A stretch of 64,000 bases of DNA from positions 25,996 through 89,995 of the forward strand of contig DASUYB010000068.1 of assembly GCA_036377595.1 (NCBI GenBank), read 5' to 3'. The DNA comes from Longimicrobium sp. (GTDB lineage Bacteria; Gemmatimonadota; Gemmatimonadetes; Longimicrobiales; Longimicrobiaceae). Positions 36,716 to 45,700 of the stretch are shown piece by piece. The position numbers and the translations under genes were made by a program. Position 1 is the stretch's first letter, and every line of letters starts with the position of its first letter. The notes under the pieces are model-generated. The model did no database searches. It had not been told where the DNA came from and worked only from the letters and a program-made list of their open reading frames with translations.

Positions 36716-36745
36716 GGGGGGTCTACACGCCCGTGTAGACCCCCC
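36716..36745. promoter_or_regulatory. Perfect 30-bp palindrome
   Basis: GGGGGGTCTACACG at 36716-36729 and its exact complement at 36732-36745, 2 bp apart. The spacer is too short for a normal RNA loop, so a dimeric protein operator is as likely as a terminator. It sits about 90 bp upstream of the tiny lipoprotein start. Confidence 0.65.
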
Positions 36746-36880
36746 GCGTATGTCGGTAACTGTGCGGCGATTTCCGCCATCTGGAAGGGGGTGACTCCGC
36801 GCGTTTTCACCCCCTGAGGGCGTCGGATCGAGGTTTGGCGCCGCAACTCGCGACAGGTTTTATTGACCGTCGAACTTGAG

Positions 36881-37003
36881 GGCTGTCACCGGAGCGGTTC
36901 TCCCGGTACGCGCCGGGTACGCCGACGACGGGGAGGCAAGAAGCCGAACCAGCCTCTGCGGCTTGAACCACCGCAGTTTGGGGACACACCTCGGGTGGCA
37001 GCC
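36881..37003 (+). ncRNA. Tandem structured RNA element, copy A
   Basis: A 123-nt segment that repeats 173 bp later. Its ends pair (GGCTGTCACC with GGGTGGCAGCC), and the core reads GGAGCGGTTCTCCCGG, then GGGTACGCCGA and ACCTCGGG. Between copies the closing stem changes by compensatory bases, which is evidence for RNA structure. It resembles a tandem riboswitch or cis-RNA upstream of an HTH gene. I cannot assign it to a known class. Confidence 0.6.
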
Positions 37004-37053
37004 CTCATCCACCGCCATCGGGGACGAACTTGATGTGAAGGACAGTAGAAGAA

Positions 37054-37177
37054 GGCTGCCGCCGGAGCGGTTCTCCCGGCTTGCCTGGGTACGCCGAAAC
37101 GCGGGAAGGCCGCAAGCCGACCCGAAGTCTGGAAAACCGGTTTCTCTCCCGGCAGGCGTTCACCTCGGGCGGCAGCC
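37054..37177 (+). ncRNA. Tandem structured RNA element, copy B
   Basis: A 124-nt segment homologous to copy A. The closing stem here is GGCTGCCGCC with GGCGGCAGCC, so T-C-A in copy A has become C-C-G with matching change on the other arm. GGAGCGGTTCTCCCGG, GGGTACGCCGA and CACCTCGGG are conserved. The HTH gene starts 68 nt after its end. Confidence 0.6.
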
Positions 37178-37244
37178 TCCGTCAACTCGTCCATGGAGTG
37201 CGGTTGCGGCGCTGGATGGACGGGTGCATAAGAAAAGCGGTCAC

Positions 37245-37625
37245 ATGGATCGGAACGCCGAGATCGAGCTGCTTCGCGAAGCGCTGCGGAGGCGCGTGGA
37301 AACGACGTCGGTGCGGCAGGTGGCCGCCGAGGTGAAGATGAGCCATGGCGCCATCTTCAACCTGGTCAGTGGACAGGCCGTCCCGCGTGGAAAGACGCTG
37401 GTGAAGCTGCGGGCCTGGTACGTGGAGCAGTCGGCGAGCGGCGGCATGGGTCTGACGATGGAGGCCGCGCGCTTCCTGGTGGACCAGATGCTCGGTGCCG
37501 TGCCCGCCTACATGCGCCGCGCCGCCGGTGTGGAACTGCTGGTCAAGCTGGAGGGAGTCTATCAGTTGTTCGGCGTGCCCATCCCATCGTGGCTGACCCC
37601 GCTTCGCAAGCAGCTGGAGGAATAA
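37245..37625 (+). CDS. HTH DNA-binding protein
   Basis: A 126-residue protein. The N-terminal half has an HTH pattern: VRQVAAEVKMSHGAIFNLVS, GQAVPRGKTLVKLRAWYVEQ. The C-terminal half is helical (ARFLVDQMLGAVPAYMRRAA). Family-level role is transcription control. Two tandem structured elements precede it, so its expression may be ligand-regulated at the RNA level. Confidence 0.75.
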   Translation: MDRNAEIELLREALRRRVETTSVRQVAAEVKMSHGAIFNLVSGQAVPRGKTLVKLRAWYVEQSASGGMGLTMEAARFLVDQMLGAVPAYMRRAAGVELLVKLEGVYQLFGVPIPSWLTPLRKQLEE

Positions 37626-37672
37626 GAACAAGGGTGAGATGACATCGCACTCAGCACTCAGCACTCAGCACT

Positions 37673-38698
37673 TCAATCTTCATCCACCCACCCCATCGAC
37701 GGACCCTTGAACACACGGAAGAGCCACCAGAGCGACGGCAGCAGCAACGCCATCCCGAACGGCGTGGACCAGAGGACGAAGCGCAGCGTGGCCTCGTGCG
37801 CGGCGGCGCCGTGCACCGTGACGTCGGGGTAGATCAGGTACGGGTGCTGCGCGATCCCCCATCCCGCGAGGAGGCAGGCCGTCTGCGCGATGGTGGCCGT
37901 GCGCGCGAGCCGCGGGCGACGCTTCCAGAGCGCCCATCCGCTCAGCAGCGCCGCGGCCACGCCGAGCGCGACCACCGGCGCGGCGCGCAGGCTCAGCAGT
38001 CCCCGCCACAGGTGCGGCGCCTCGAGGTAGAGCAGCGGCAGCATCAGCGCGCTCATCGCCACCACCGCGGTGCCGGCCAGGAGCGCGCGGCGGCGGAAGT
38101 CCTCGCGCAGGTCGCCCTCCGTCTCGTTCGCGAGATAGACGGCCGCGAGGTAGGCGCAGATCGCCAGCGCGAAGCCACCCATCGCCAGCGCCAGCGGCCG
38201 CAGCCACGGCGCGCCCTCCATCGCCACGCGTCCATCGATCACCCGCAGCGCGCCCGTGCTCACCGCGCCGAGGCACATCCCCAGCAGCACGGGGGTGATG
38301 ACGCTCGCGGCGCCGAACACCGCGCCCCAGCGCCGCGCCGCGCGCCCGGGCTTTCCCGGCCGCCGCACGCTCTGCGGCGAGTAGGCGCGGAAGACGAACG
38401 CCGCGCCGCGCAGGATGATCCCCAGCAGCACCAGGTGGAACGGGGCGAAGAGGGCCACGGAGAGCGCCGCGTACGCCGGCGGGAAGCAGGAGAAGAGGAG
38501 GACGACGACGAAGATCAGCCACACGTGGTTGGCCTCCCACACCGGCCCCATGGCGCGGGCGATGGCGTCGCGCTGCGCGTCCCGCCTTGGCCCGCGGGCG
38601 AACGCGTCCCAGATGCCGCCGCCGAAGTCCGCGCCCGCCAGCACCGCGTAGGCGATCAGCGCCACCAGCGCGAGCCCCGCCGCCAGGTCAGCCAGCAC
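37673..38698 (-). CDS. cydB: Cytochrome bd ubiquinol oxidase subunit II
   Basis: A 341-residue membrane protein from a GTG start, with about eight hydrophobic segments. Typical family stretches are AYAVLAGADFGGGIWDAFAR near the start, VWEANHVWLIFVVVLLFSCF, and GIILRGAAFVFRAY. It pairs with subunit I in a quinol:O2 oxidoreductase of the cytoplasmic membrane used at low oxygen. Its start overlaps the end of cydA by 11 bp. Confidence 0.95.
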   Translation of the reverse strand: MLADLAAGLALVALIAYAVLAGADFGGGIWDAFARGPRRDAQRDAIARAMGPVWEANHVWLIFVVVLLFSCFPPAYAALSVALFAPFHLVLLGIILRGAAFVFRAYSPQSVRRPGKPGRAARRWGAVFGAASVITPVLLGMCLGAVSTGALRVIDGRVAMEGAPWLRPLALAMGGFALAICAYLAAVYLANETEGDLREDFRRRALLAGTAVVAMSALMLPLLYLEAPHLWRGLLSLRAAPVVALGVAAALLSGWALWKRRPRLARTATIAQTACLLAGWGIAQHPYLIYPDVTVHGAAAHEATLRFVLWSTPFGMALLLPSLWWLFRVFKGPSMGWVDED

Positions 38699-40025
38699 GC
38701 GCCACCTCCGCGTCCGACGTCGGTGGAGCCGCCGCGGCGGGCGGCGCGCCTGTCGCGAGCCGGCGCAGCAGGAGCGCGAGCGCCGTCCCCAGCACCAGGT
38801 AGAGCACGGAGAAGCCGAAGAACGTCGCCGCGACGCCGGCCGCGGGGGTGACGCCGTCGCGCGTGAGCATCACGCCGCGCACGATCCACGGCTGGCGGCC
38901 GACCTCCGTCACGATCCATCCCGCCTCCAGCGCCACGATCCCCAGCGGCGACCCGATCACCAGCGCGCGCAGCAGCCAGCGGCCGGGTTTGCGCTTCTTC
39001 CATCTCATCCCCCAGAACCACACCCCCAGCCCGATCATCGCGAAGGCGGCGCCGACCATCACGTCGAACGCCAGGTGCGCGATGGCGACGTTCGGCCACT
39101 CCGCGCGCGGGAAGGCGTCGAGCCCCTTCACCTCGCCGTCGAAGTCCTCCGTCGCCAGGAAGCTCAGGAGCCTGGGGATGCGGATGGCGCCGCGGACCGT
39201 CCGCGCCTCCATGTCGGGGATGCCGCCGACGATCACCGGCGCGCCGCGCTGCGTCTCGAAGTGCGCCTCGGCAGCGGCGAGCTTCGCTGGCTGGTTGCGC
39301 GCGACGTGCGCGGCGGAGATGTGGCCGCTCACCGGCTGCAGCAGCGCGGCCACGGTGCCGACGGAGAGCGCCAGCGTCAGCCCCGCGCGGTGGTAGGCGT
39401 CGCGGCGGCCGCGCAGCATCCCCAGCGCGTAGACGCCCGCCGCGGCGAATCCCGTGGCGATGTAGCAGGAGAGGGTGGAGTGCAGCGCCATCTGCAGCCA
39501 CGCGGGGCTCAGGAACGGCGCCAGCGCGCTGACCTCCGTCGCCTGCCCGCCGACGAAGCGCACGCCGGCCGGCTCCTGCATCCACGCGTTCGCGGCGACG
39601 ACGAGGACGCCGGAGATCATCCCGCTGACCGCCACACCGATGCCGGTCCACAGGTGCGCGCGGGGGGAGAGGCGGTCCCAGCCGTAGAGGTAGAGGCCGA
39701 GGAAGATGGCCTCGAGGAAGAAGGCGTAGCCCTCGAGCGCGAAGGCGGGGCCCACGATGCCGCCCGCCAGCTCCATGAAGCGCGGCCAGAGCAGCCCCAG
39801 CTCGAACGACAGCGCCGTGCCGGAAACGGCGCCGATGGCGAAGGTGAGCGCCGTGGCCTTGGCCCACTTGCGGGCCAGGTCGCGGTACTCGGCGCGGCCG
39901 GTGCGCAGCCACCGCGCCTCGGCGATGGCCATCAGCAGCGGCATCCCGATCCCCAGCGCCGCGAACACCATGTGGAACGCGAGCGAGACCTCCATCTGCG
40001 CGCGCGCCGCCGTCAGCGTCTCCAT
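38688..40025 (-). CDS. cydA: Cytochrome bd ubiquinol oxidase subunit I
   Basis: A 445-residue membrane protein. Start at 40025 follows GGAGTGGAG; an upstream ATG at 40091 adds a non-family sequence. Heme ligand regions are visible: SLAFHMVFAALGIGMPLLMA, FFLEAIFLGLYLYGWDRLSP and a conserved VTEVGRQPWIVRGVMLT (GRQPW). The Q-loop is short, as in the non-E. coli (CIO-type) subfamily. It is the first gene of cydAB; no cydCD or cydX is seen next to it. Confidence 0.95.
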   Translation of the reverse strand: METLTAARAQMEVSLAFHMVFAALGIGMPLLMAIAEARWLRTGRAEYRDLARKWAKATALTFAIGAVSGTALSFELGLLWPRFMELAGGIVGPAFALEGYAFFLEAIFLGLYLYGWDRLSPRAHLWTGIGVAVSGMISGVLVVAANAWMQEPAGVRFVGGQATEVSALAPFLSPAWLQMALHSTLSCYIATGFAAAGVYALGMLRGRRDAYHRAGLTLALSVGTVAALLQPVSGHISAAHVARNQPAKLAAAEAHFETQRGAPVIVGGIPDMEARTVRGAIRIPRLLSFLATEDFDGEVKGLDAFPRAEWPNVAIAHLAFDVMVGAAFAMIGLGVWFWGMRWKKRKPGRWLLRALVIGSPLGIVALEAGWIVTEVGRQPWIVRGVMLTRDGVTPAAGVAATFFGFSVLYLVLGTALALLLRRLATGAPPAAAAPPTSDAEVARAG

Positions 40026-40213
40026 CTCCACTCCCGTCCGGCTGTCCGCCCCCGATGCAACCGGCGTGAATCTGATCCAGCGCCTCCCCACGCGGTGTAG
40101 GGCAATCTACCGACACGCCGGTCCGGCGCATCCTGAACTTGCGGGGGGTGGGAGATTGGGGATTAGGAGATGAGGATGGGATCGGGAGATCGGGATCGAG
40201 AGAGGGGCGAATG

Positions 40214-40260
40214 ATGAATTCGCTGCAACAACCACACGAAGTCCGCCTTCGCGGACTACC
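40214..40260. repeat. Dispersed repeat family E, inverted copy
   Basis: CGCTGCAACAACCACACGAA then GTCCGCCTTCGCGGACTACC: the reverse complement of the element inside the osmoprotectant transporter signal (20745-20789). It lies in the cydA/frnE gap. Confidence 0.75.
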
Positions 40261-40372
40261 GGCGTCGGCTCGGCCGAGGCTTCGGTGCGCGTGGCTGGGC
40301 TTCGTGGCTTCCCGATGCGCGACAGCCCTCGCCGTTGGAACGGCGGGGCTGCAACATCGCCTGATTTCGCGA

Positions 40373-41011
40373 TCAGGCTGCTTCTGCCTGGCCGCCGCGC
40401 GCGCGGTCGATCGCCGTCTCGAACACCTCGGGCGGCTGCGCGCCGGAGACGGCGAAGCGGCCCTCGAAGATCGCCAGCGGCACCCCCTGCACGCCGATCT
40501 CGTCGGCGAGCGCCTGGCTGGCCGCCACCGCGTCGGCGTACGCCTGCGAAGCGAGCATAGTGCGCACCCGCTCCGCATCGAGCCCCGCGCCCGCCGCGAC
40601 GTCCGCCAGCACCGCGTGGTCAGTGACGTCACGCCCTTCGGCGAAGTAGGCCGCGTAGAGCGCGTCCGCCACCTCCCACAGCCGCCCCTCGTCCTGTGCC
40701 AGGAGGATCACGCGATGCGCGTCTCGGCTGTTGGGCGCGCGGCCGATGGCCTCGAAGTCGTAGCGGATCCCCTCCGGCTCGGCGCCGCGCTGCACCTGCG
40801 CGAACATCGGCCGGGCGCGCGCCCAGCCGCCGAACTTGCGCTCCACGAAGTCGTTCCATGCCATCCCCTCGGGCGGGAGGTCGCGCTGCAGCAGGTACGG
40901 CCGCCAGCGCACCGTCGCATCCACGCCGCGCGCCTCCAGCGCCCGCCTCAGCCGCCGCTCGCCGATCCAGCACCACGGGCACGCCACGTCCGCGAACAAG
41001 TCGATGTTCAT
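40373..41011 (-). CDS. FrnE-like DsbA-family oxidoreductase
   Basis: A 212-residue thioredoxin-fold protein. The start at 41011 has GGGAGCGGAG upstream. The active site is DLFADVACPWCWIGERRLRR (CPWC). The middle helical insertion and ending GVQGVPLAIFEGRFAVSGAQ match the FrnE/2-hydroxychromene-2-carboxylate isomerase-like group. No signal peptide, so it acts in the cytoplasm as an isomerase or oxidoreductase. Confidence 0.92.
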   Translation of the reverse strand: MNIDLFADVACPWCWIGERRLRRALEARGVDATVRWRPYLLQRDLPPEGMAWNDFVERKFGGWARARPMFAQVQRGAEPEGIRYDFEAIGRAPNSRDAHRVILLAQDEGRLWEVADALYAAYFAEGRDVTDHAVLADVAAGAGLDAERVRTMLASQAYADAVAASQALADEIGVQGVPLAIFEGRFAVSGAQPPEVFETAIDRARGGQAEAA

Positions 41012-41126
41012 CTCCGCTCCCTGTAACCAGTTGGAGACGGGAGCGAAGCATGAAACCGGCCATGAAGGCGGCAGGTGCATGGAGGGATCGTCACGACGAC
41101 GGGGATTCCATGGGTATGCGCTTTGA

Positions 41127-41132
41127 TATAAT
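41127..41132 (+). promoter_or_regulatory. Putative -10 box of the toxin-antitoxin operon
   Basis: A perfect TATAAT, 25 bp before the antitoxin ATG, in an AT-rich patch (CTTTGATATAATTTGG) that stands out against GC-rich surroundings. The -35 is not obvious. Confidence 0.55.
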
Positions 41133-41157
41133 TTGGACGAACAGGAAAGGAGATCAC

Positions 41158-41379
41158 ATGAGTGAAAATATGACAATCGAGATCCCGGACGAGCTGAAGG
41201 CGCAGATCGATGCGCTCTCGTCCGCTGACGGCGTTTCCGCGAAGGACTGGGTAAAGCGTGCGATCGAGGCGCACGTCTTCATCCGCCGGTTCCGATCCGT
41301 CCGCGAGGAAATGCTCCGGGAGCTCGACGACCGAGGGGTTCAGCTCACGGACGAAGACGTGTTCAAGATGGTTTCGTGA
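41158..41379 (+). CDS. Antitoxin, ribbon-helix-helix-like
   Basis: A 73-residue protein with a strong AAAGGAGA site. The start NMTIEIPDELKAQIDALSSA fits an RHH DNA-binding antitoxin that would repress its own operon. The C-terminal FRSVREEMLRELDDRGVQLT should bind the toxin. Its stop overlaps the GTG of the PIN gene. Confidence 0.85.
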   Translation: MSENMTIEIPDELKAQIDALSSADGVSAKDWVKRAIEAHVFIRRFRSVREEMLRELDDRGVQLTDEDVFKMVS

Positions 41380-41783
41380 GAATCCTCCTGGATACGAACG
41401 TCCTAATTTCTGCATTCATCTCGCGTGGGCTCTGCAGCCGACTGCTCGAGCACTGCGCCGAGAATCACACGCTCGTCACGTCCGAACCCATCGTCGAGGA
41501 GCTTCGCGAGAAGATGCTGCGGAAGTTCCGCATGTCGCCGCCCGCTGTGGAGCGAGCGATCGGGACGCTGTTCGATGGGATGGAAGTCATCGCGCCAGCA
41601 CCGCTCGAGACCTCTGTGTCGCGAGACCCGGACGATGACGTGATCCTCGCAAGCGCTTTGGCCGGCGCTTGTGAAATCATCATAAGCGGGGACGCCGATC
41701 TTCTCGACCTGACCGTCTACGAAGGCATCAGTATCCTGAGTCCAAGGCATTTCTGGGATCTCGACGCCAACCCCCAGGGGTGA
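41376..41783 (+). CDS. PIN-domain toxin
   Basis: A 135-residue ribonuclease-type toxin from a GTG start (GTGA overlap). The acidic active site is seen as RILLDTNVLISAF, EPIVEELREK, and SRDPDDDVILASALAGACEI followed by SGDADLLDL. It belongs to the VapC-like/PF13470 group (TIGR00305 style). With the RHH protein it forms a type II toxin-antitoxin pair. Confidence 0.9.
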   Translation: MRILLDTNVLISAFISRGLCSRLLEHCAENHTLVTSEPIVEELREKMLRKFRMSPPAVERAIGTLFDGMEVIAPAPLETSVSRDPDDDVILASALAGACEIIISGDADLLDLTVYEGISILSPRHFWDLDANPQG

Positions 41784-41836
41784 TCGGCAGTGCCAGCCGA
41801 ACGGCATTGTAGCTCGTTCCTTAAACCCAAAGATCT

Positions 41837-41910
41837 TACGCGGAGGCGCGGAGACGCGGAGAAACTCATCCCGGCGGTGAGTTCTCCGCGACTCCGCGTC
41901 TCCGCGTGAG
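41837..41910. repeat. Dispersed palindromic repeat family B, full copy
   Basis: Inverted arms of CGCGGAGGCGCGGAGACGCG type separated by a short loop (AAACTCATCCCGGCGGTGAG region). It lies between convergent genes and could act as a terminator. Confidence 0.8.
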
Positions 41911-41922
41911 GCCATCTTCTTC

Positions 41923-42480
41923 CTACGACCTGGCTTCGTCGCAGGTGAGGCGGCGGTGCTCCTCGCTGAAGCGCAGCGGGTGCGTGGTGTCGGCGGGGAT
42001 CTTCACCAGCGACTGCGGGACGTTGGGCCCGGTGGGGATCGCGCCGGGGCACCCGTCGGCCAGCATCCACCGCCGGATCGCCACGATCAGGCTGTCGTTG
42101 CGGATCCCCCACCCGTCGATGGAGACGCGGTCCTCCGCGGCCATCCGCTTCCCGATCGACGCGTACACCAGCATGTCGCGCGTCCAGTCGATCCCGCCGG
42201 GAACGGGCGGCGGCGTGCAGCCGCGCCGGTCGTCGGTCCAGAACGCGTCCCACTCCATCTGGCTGTGGAAGACGATGCGCACGGGCGACGAATAGCAGCT
42301 TTCGCTGCGCACGGGCGGCTGCAGTCGCGCCGCGGCCGCCACCTCCTTCGTCCCCGGCGGCAGCGGCCCCTTCTCGTAGTTCGTCTGCCCGTCGTCTTCG
42401 CCGCCGCCGCCGCACGCGGCGAGCGCCAGGACGGCGGCCAGGAGGGCGAGCGGGCGGGTCCCGCGATGGGTCGGAATCAC
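41923..42480 (-). CDS. Hypothetical lipoprotein
   Basis: A 185-residue protein from a GTG start at 42480. The signal (RPLALLAAVLALAACGGGG) has a lipobox LAAC. The body contains three cysteines (SESCYSSP, DRRGCTPPP, LADGCPGA and a late LTCDEARS) and a segment RIVFHSQMEWDAFWTD seen in small PrcB-like lipoproteins. Function not assignable. Confidence 0.7.
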   Translation of the reverse strand: MIPTHRGTRPLALLAAVLALAACGGGGEDDGQTNYEKGPLPPGTKEVAAAARLQPPVRSESCYSSPVRIVFHSQMEWDAFWTDDRRGCTPPPVPGGIDWTRDMLVYASIGKRMAAEDRVSIDGWGIRNDSLIVAIRRWMLADGCPGAIPTGPNVPQSLVKIPADTTHPLRFSEEHRRLTCDEARS

Positions 42481-42729
42481 GTCCGGCTCCCGTGTGTTCT
42501 GTTCACCAGCAGGGGGCGCGGAGGGAGAATCCCAGTCCCCGCGCGGGGTGTCGGGCACCGCCGTCCGGGCGGTGGCGGATACGGCCCGCAACCTTCCCAA
42601 ACGGGTGGCGCAGGAGCATATTCAACGCGATCAGACGCGACAAGCCCGACGGCGGCGCATCTCCCGCCAACTCGTTGTTGATCTTCGCTTTACGCCGTTC
42701 CATCCCCCGCAGCGGAACCTCCCGGCGCG

Positions 42730-45700
42730 ATGTCGTTCGTACACCTGCACTGCCACTCCGAGTACTCGCTCCTCGACGGGGCCAACCGCATCGACGACCT
42801 CGTCAGGCGCGCGAAGGAATTCGAGCAGCCGGCCATCGCCCTGACCGACCACGGCTGCATGTTCGGCGCGTGGATCTTCCAGGAGACGGCCAAGAAGGCC
42901 GGGATCAAGCCGATCATCGGGATGGAGGCGTACGTCGCCCTCGGCTCGCGCCACGAGAAGGTCAGGGCGAAGGGCGAGAAGGGCTACTACCACCTGGTGC
43001 TGCTCGCGCGCGACTTCGAGGGGTACCGCAACCTCTCCCGGCTCACCTCCGTCGGCTACACCGAGGGGTTCTACGGCAAGCCGCGCGTCGACCGCGAGGT
43101 GCTGGCGAAGCACTCGTCCGGCATCATCGTCACCTCCGCCTGCCTCGCCGGCGAGGTGGCGCAGCACCTGATGGAGGACCGCTGGGACGCCGCGCGCGAG
43201 GCGGTGGCGTGGCACCAGGAGGTGTTCCGCGACCGCTACTACCTGGAGGTGCAGGGGCACGACAGCGAGGGGCAGGACGAGCTCAACCGCCGCATCTTCC
43301 GGCTGGCGGAGGAGATGGGCGTGCCCGTGGTGGCCACCAACGACGCGCACTTCCTGAAGGCCGACGACCACCAGGCGCACGACGTCCTGCTCTGCATCGG
43401 GCTGGGGAAGGACTTCGCCGACCCCAACCGGATGAAGTACGACCGCGAGCTGTACTTCAAGCACACGGGCGAGATGGCCGAGCGCTTCCCCGGCCGGCCG
43501 GACGTGCTGGAGAACACGGTCCGCATCGCCGAGGAGTGCAACTGGAGCTATCCCAAGGGCTACCACGTTCCCGCCTTCCCCACCGAGCCGGAGGGGTACG
43601 CCAGCGAGGACGAGATGCTGCGCGCCTGGGTGTGGAGCGGCGCGCTGCAGCACTACGGGCGGGGGACGGGAGACGGGGGACAGGGGCCGGGGAGCGAGTT
43701 CGTCCGCCGTTCCGAGGACGAGATCCGCGCGGTGCTGGAGCAGGAGATCGTCGACCGGGTGGAGTACGAGCTGGACGTGATCACCAAGCTCGGCTACTCG
43801 GGCTACTTCCTAATCACCGCCGACTTCATTCGCTGGGCACGCGATCACGACATTCCCGTGGGGCCGGGCCGCGGCTCGGCCGCAGGGTCGATCGTGGCGT
43901 ACTGCACCGGGATCACCGACTGCTGCCCCATCAAGTTCGACCTGCTGTTCGAGCGCTTCCTGAACCCCGAGCGCGTGTCGATGCCCGACATCGACGTGGA
44001 CTTCTGCTTCGAGCGCCGCGGCGAGGTGATCGAGTACGTGCGCGAGAAGTACGGCCGCGACGCCGTGGGCCAGATCATCACCTTCGGGACGATGAAGAGC
44101 CGCGCGGTGGTGAAGGACGTCGGCCGCACCCTCGGCTTCCTCCCCGCGGAGACCGACCGTCTCGCGAAGCTGATCCCCAACGCGCCCAACTTCTCCATGA
44201 CCGTGGAGGAGGCCAAGGAGAAGATCCCCGAGGTCCGCGAGCTGTACGAGAAGGAGGACCGCTACCGGCAGCTGCTGGACTACTCGTCCACGCTCGAGGG
44301 CCTCAGCCGCCACTCGTCGGTGCACGCCGCGGGCGTGGTGATCGCGCCCGGGCCGCTGGACGAGTACGTACCCATCTGCACCCAGAGCAGCAAGGGCGCC
44401 GGCGGCAACGGCGAGTCGATCATCGTCACCCAGTACGACATGACCTGCCTGGAGAAGGCGGGGATGTTGAAGATGGACTTCCTGGGGCTGAAGACGCTGA
44501 CGGTGATCTACGACGCGGTGGCCATCATCCGCGCCCGCCACGGCTCCCTCCGCCATCCGCAGACGGGGGAGGAGTACGCGCGTCCCGAGGACATCCCGCA
44601 CGACGACGCCGAGGTCTACGCGATGCTGGCCCGGGGCGGCACCTCGGGCGTGTTCCAGTTCGAATCCGCGCTGGCGACCGACAAGCTTCGCGCCATGAAG
44701 GCCGACCGCTTCGAAGACCTGGTCGCCGCCAACGCGCTCGTACGCCCCGGCCCGCTGGACATGGGGATGGACATGGTGTACATCCGCCGCAAGCTGGGGC
44801 TGGAGCCGGTGAAGTACCCGTTCCCCGAGCTGGAGCAGGTGCTGGAGCCCACCTACGGCGTGATCGTGTACCAGGAGCAGGTGATGCGCATCGCGCAGAT
44901 CCTGGCCGGGTTCTCGCTCGCCGAGGCCGACGTGCTGCGCAAGGCCGTGGGGAAGAAGGACGCCGAGCTGATCAAGAAGGAACTGGGCGGTTTCGTGGAG
45001 CGTGCCGTCGCGAAGGGGCATGACCGTCGGCCGATCCAGGATCTCTCGGACCAGATCGAGGCGTTCGGGCGGTACGGCTTCAACCGCTCCCACAGCGTGG
45101 CGTACGGGCTGGTCGCCTACCAGACCGCGTGGCTGAAGTGCTACTACCCGGCCGAGTTCATGGCGGCGCTGATGTCGTCGGTGATCGACAAGACCGACGA
45201 CGTGGTGGCATACATCGCCCATTGCCGCGAGATGCACCGCTACCTCCCGCGCATACCGCGCGAGGGGATCGAGGTGCTGGCGCCGCACGTGAACGAGTCC
45301 AACTGGAAGTTCACCGTCGTCGGCTCCGGTGTCGGCCAGATCCGCTTCGGGCTGGGCGCCATCCGCGGCGTGGGCGAGGGCGCGGTGCGCTCCATCCTGG
45401 CCGCGCGCGAGGCGGAGGGGCGCTTCAAGTCGCTCTTCGACTTCCTCACCCGCATCGACCTGCGGCTGTGCAACAAGCGCGTGATCGAGGCGCTGATCTG
45501 CGCCGGCGCGTGCGACGGCTTCGAGGGCGACGGCGGGCGCAACCAGTTGCTGGCCGGGCTCGACGCCGCCTTCAACGCCGCGCAGGCGGTGCAGAAGGAG
45601 CGCGACAGCGCGCAGGACTCGCTCTTCGGCGACGTGATGGGCGGCGGCGATGCCATCATCCAGCCGCCCGCGCTTCCCCGGGTGGAGAAGTGGACGGAGA

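Noticed and set aside
36881..37177. Known tandem glycine or c-di-GMP riboswitch
   Set aside because: The hallmark sequences of those aptamers are absent, so I left the class unassigned.
36876..37244. A long N-terminal extension of the HTH protein
   Set aside because: The extension is encoded by the tandem structured RNA element; the ATG at 37245 starts a compact HTH protein.
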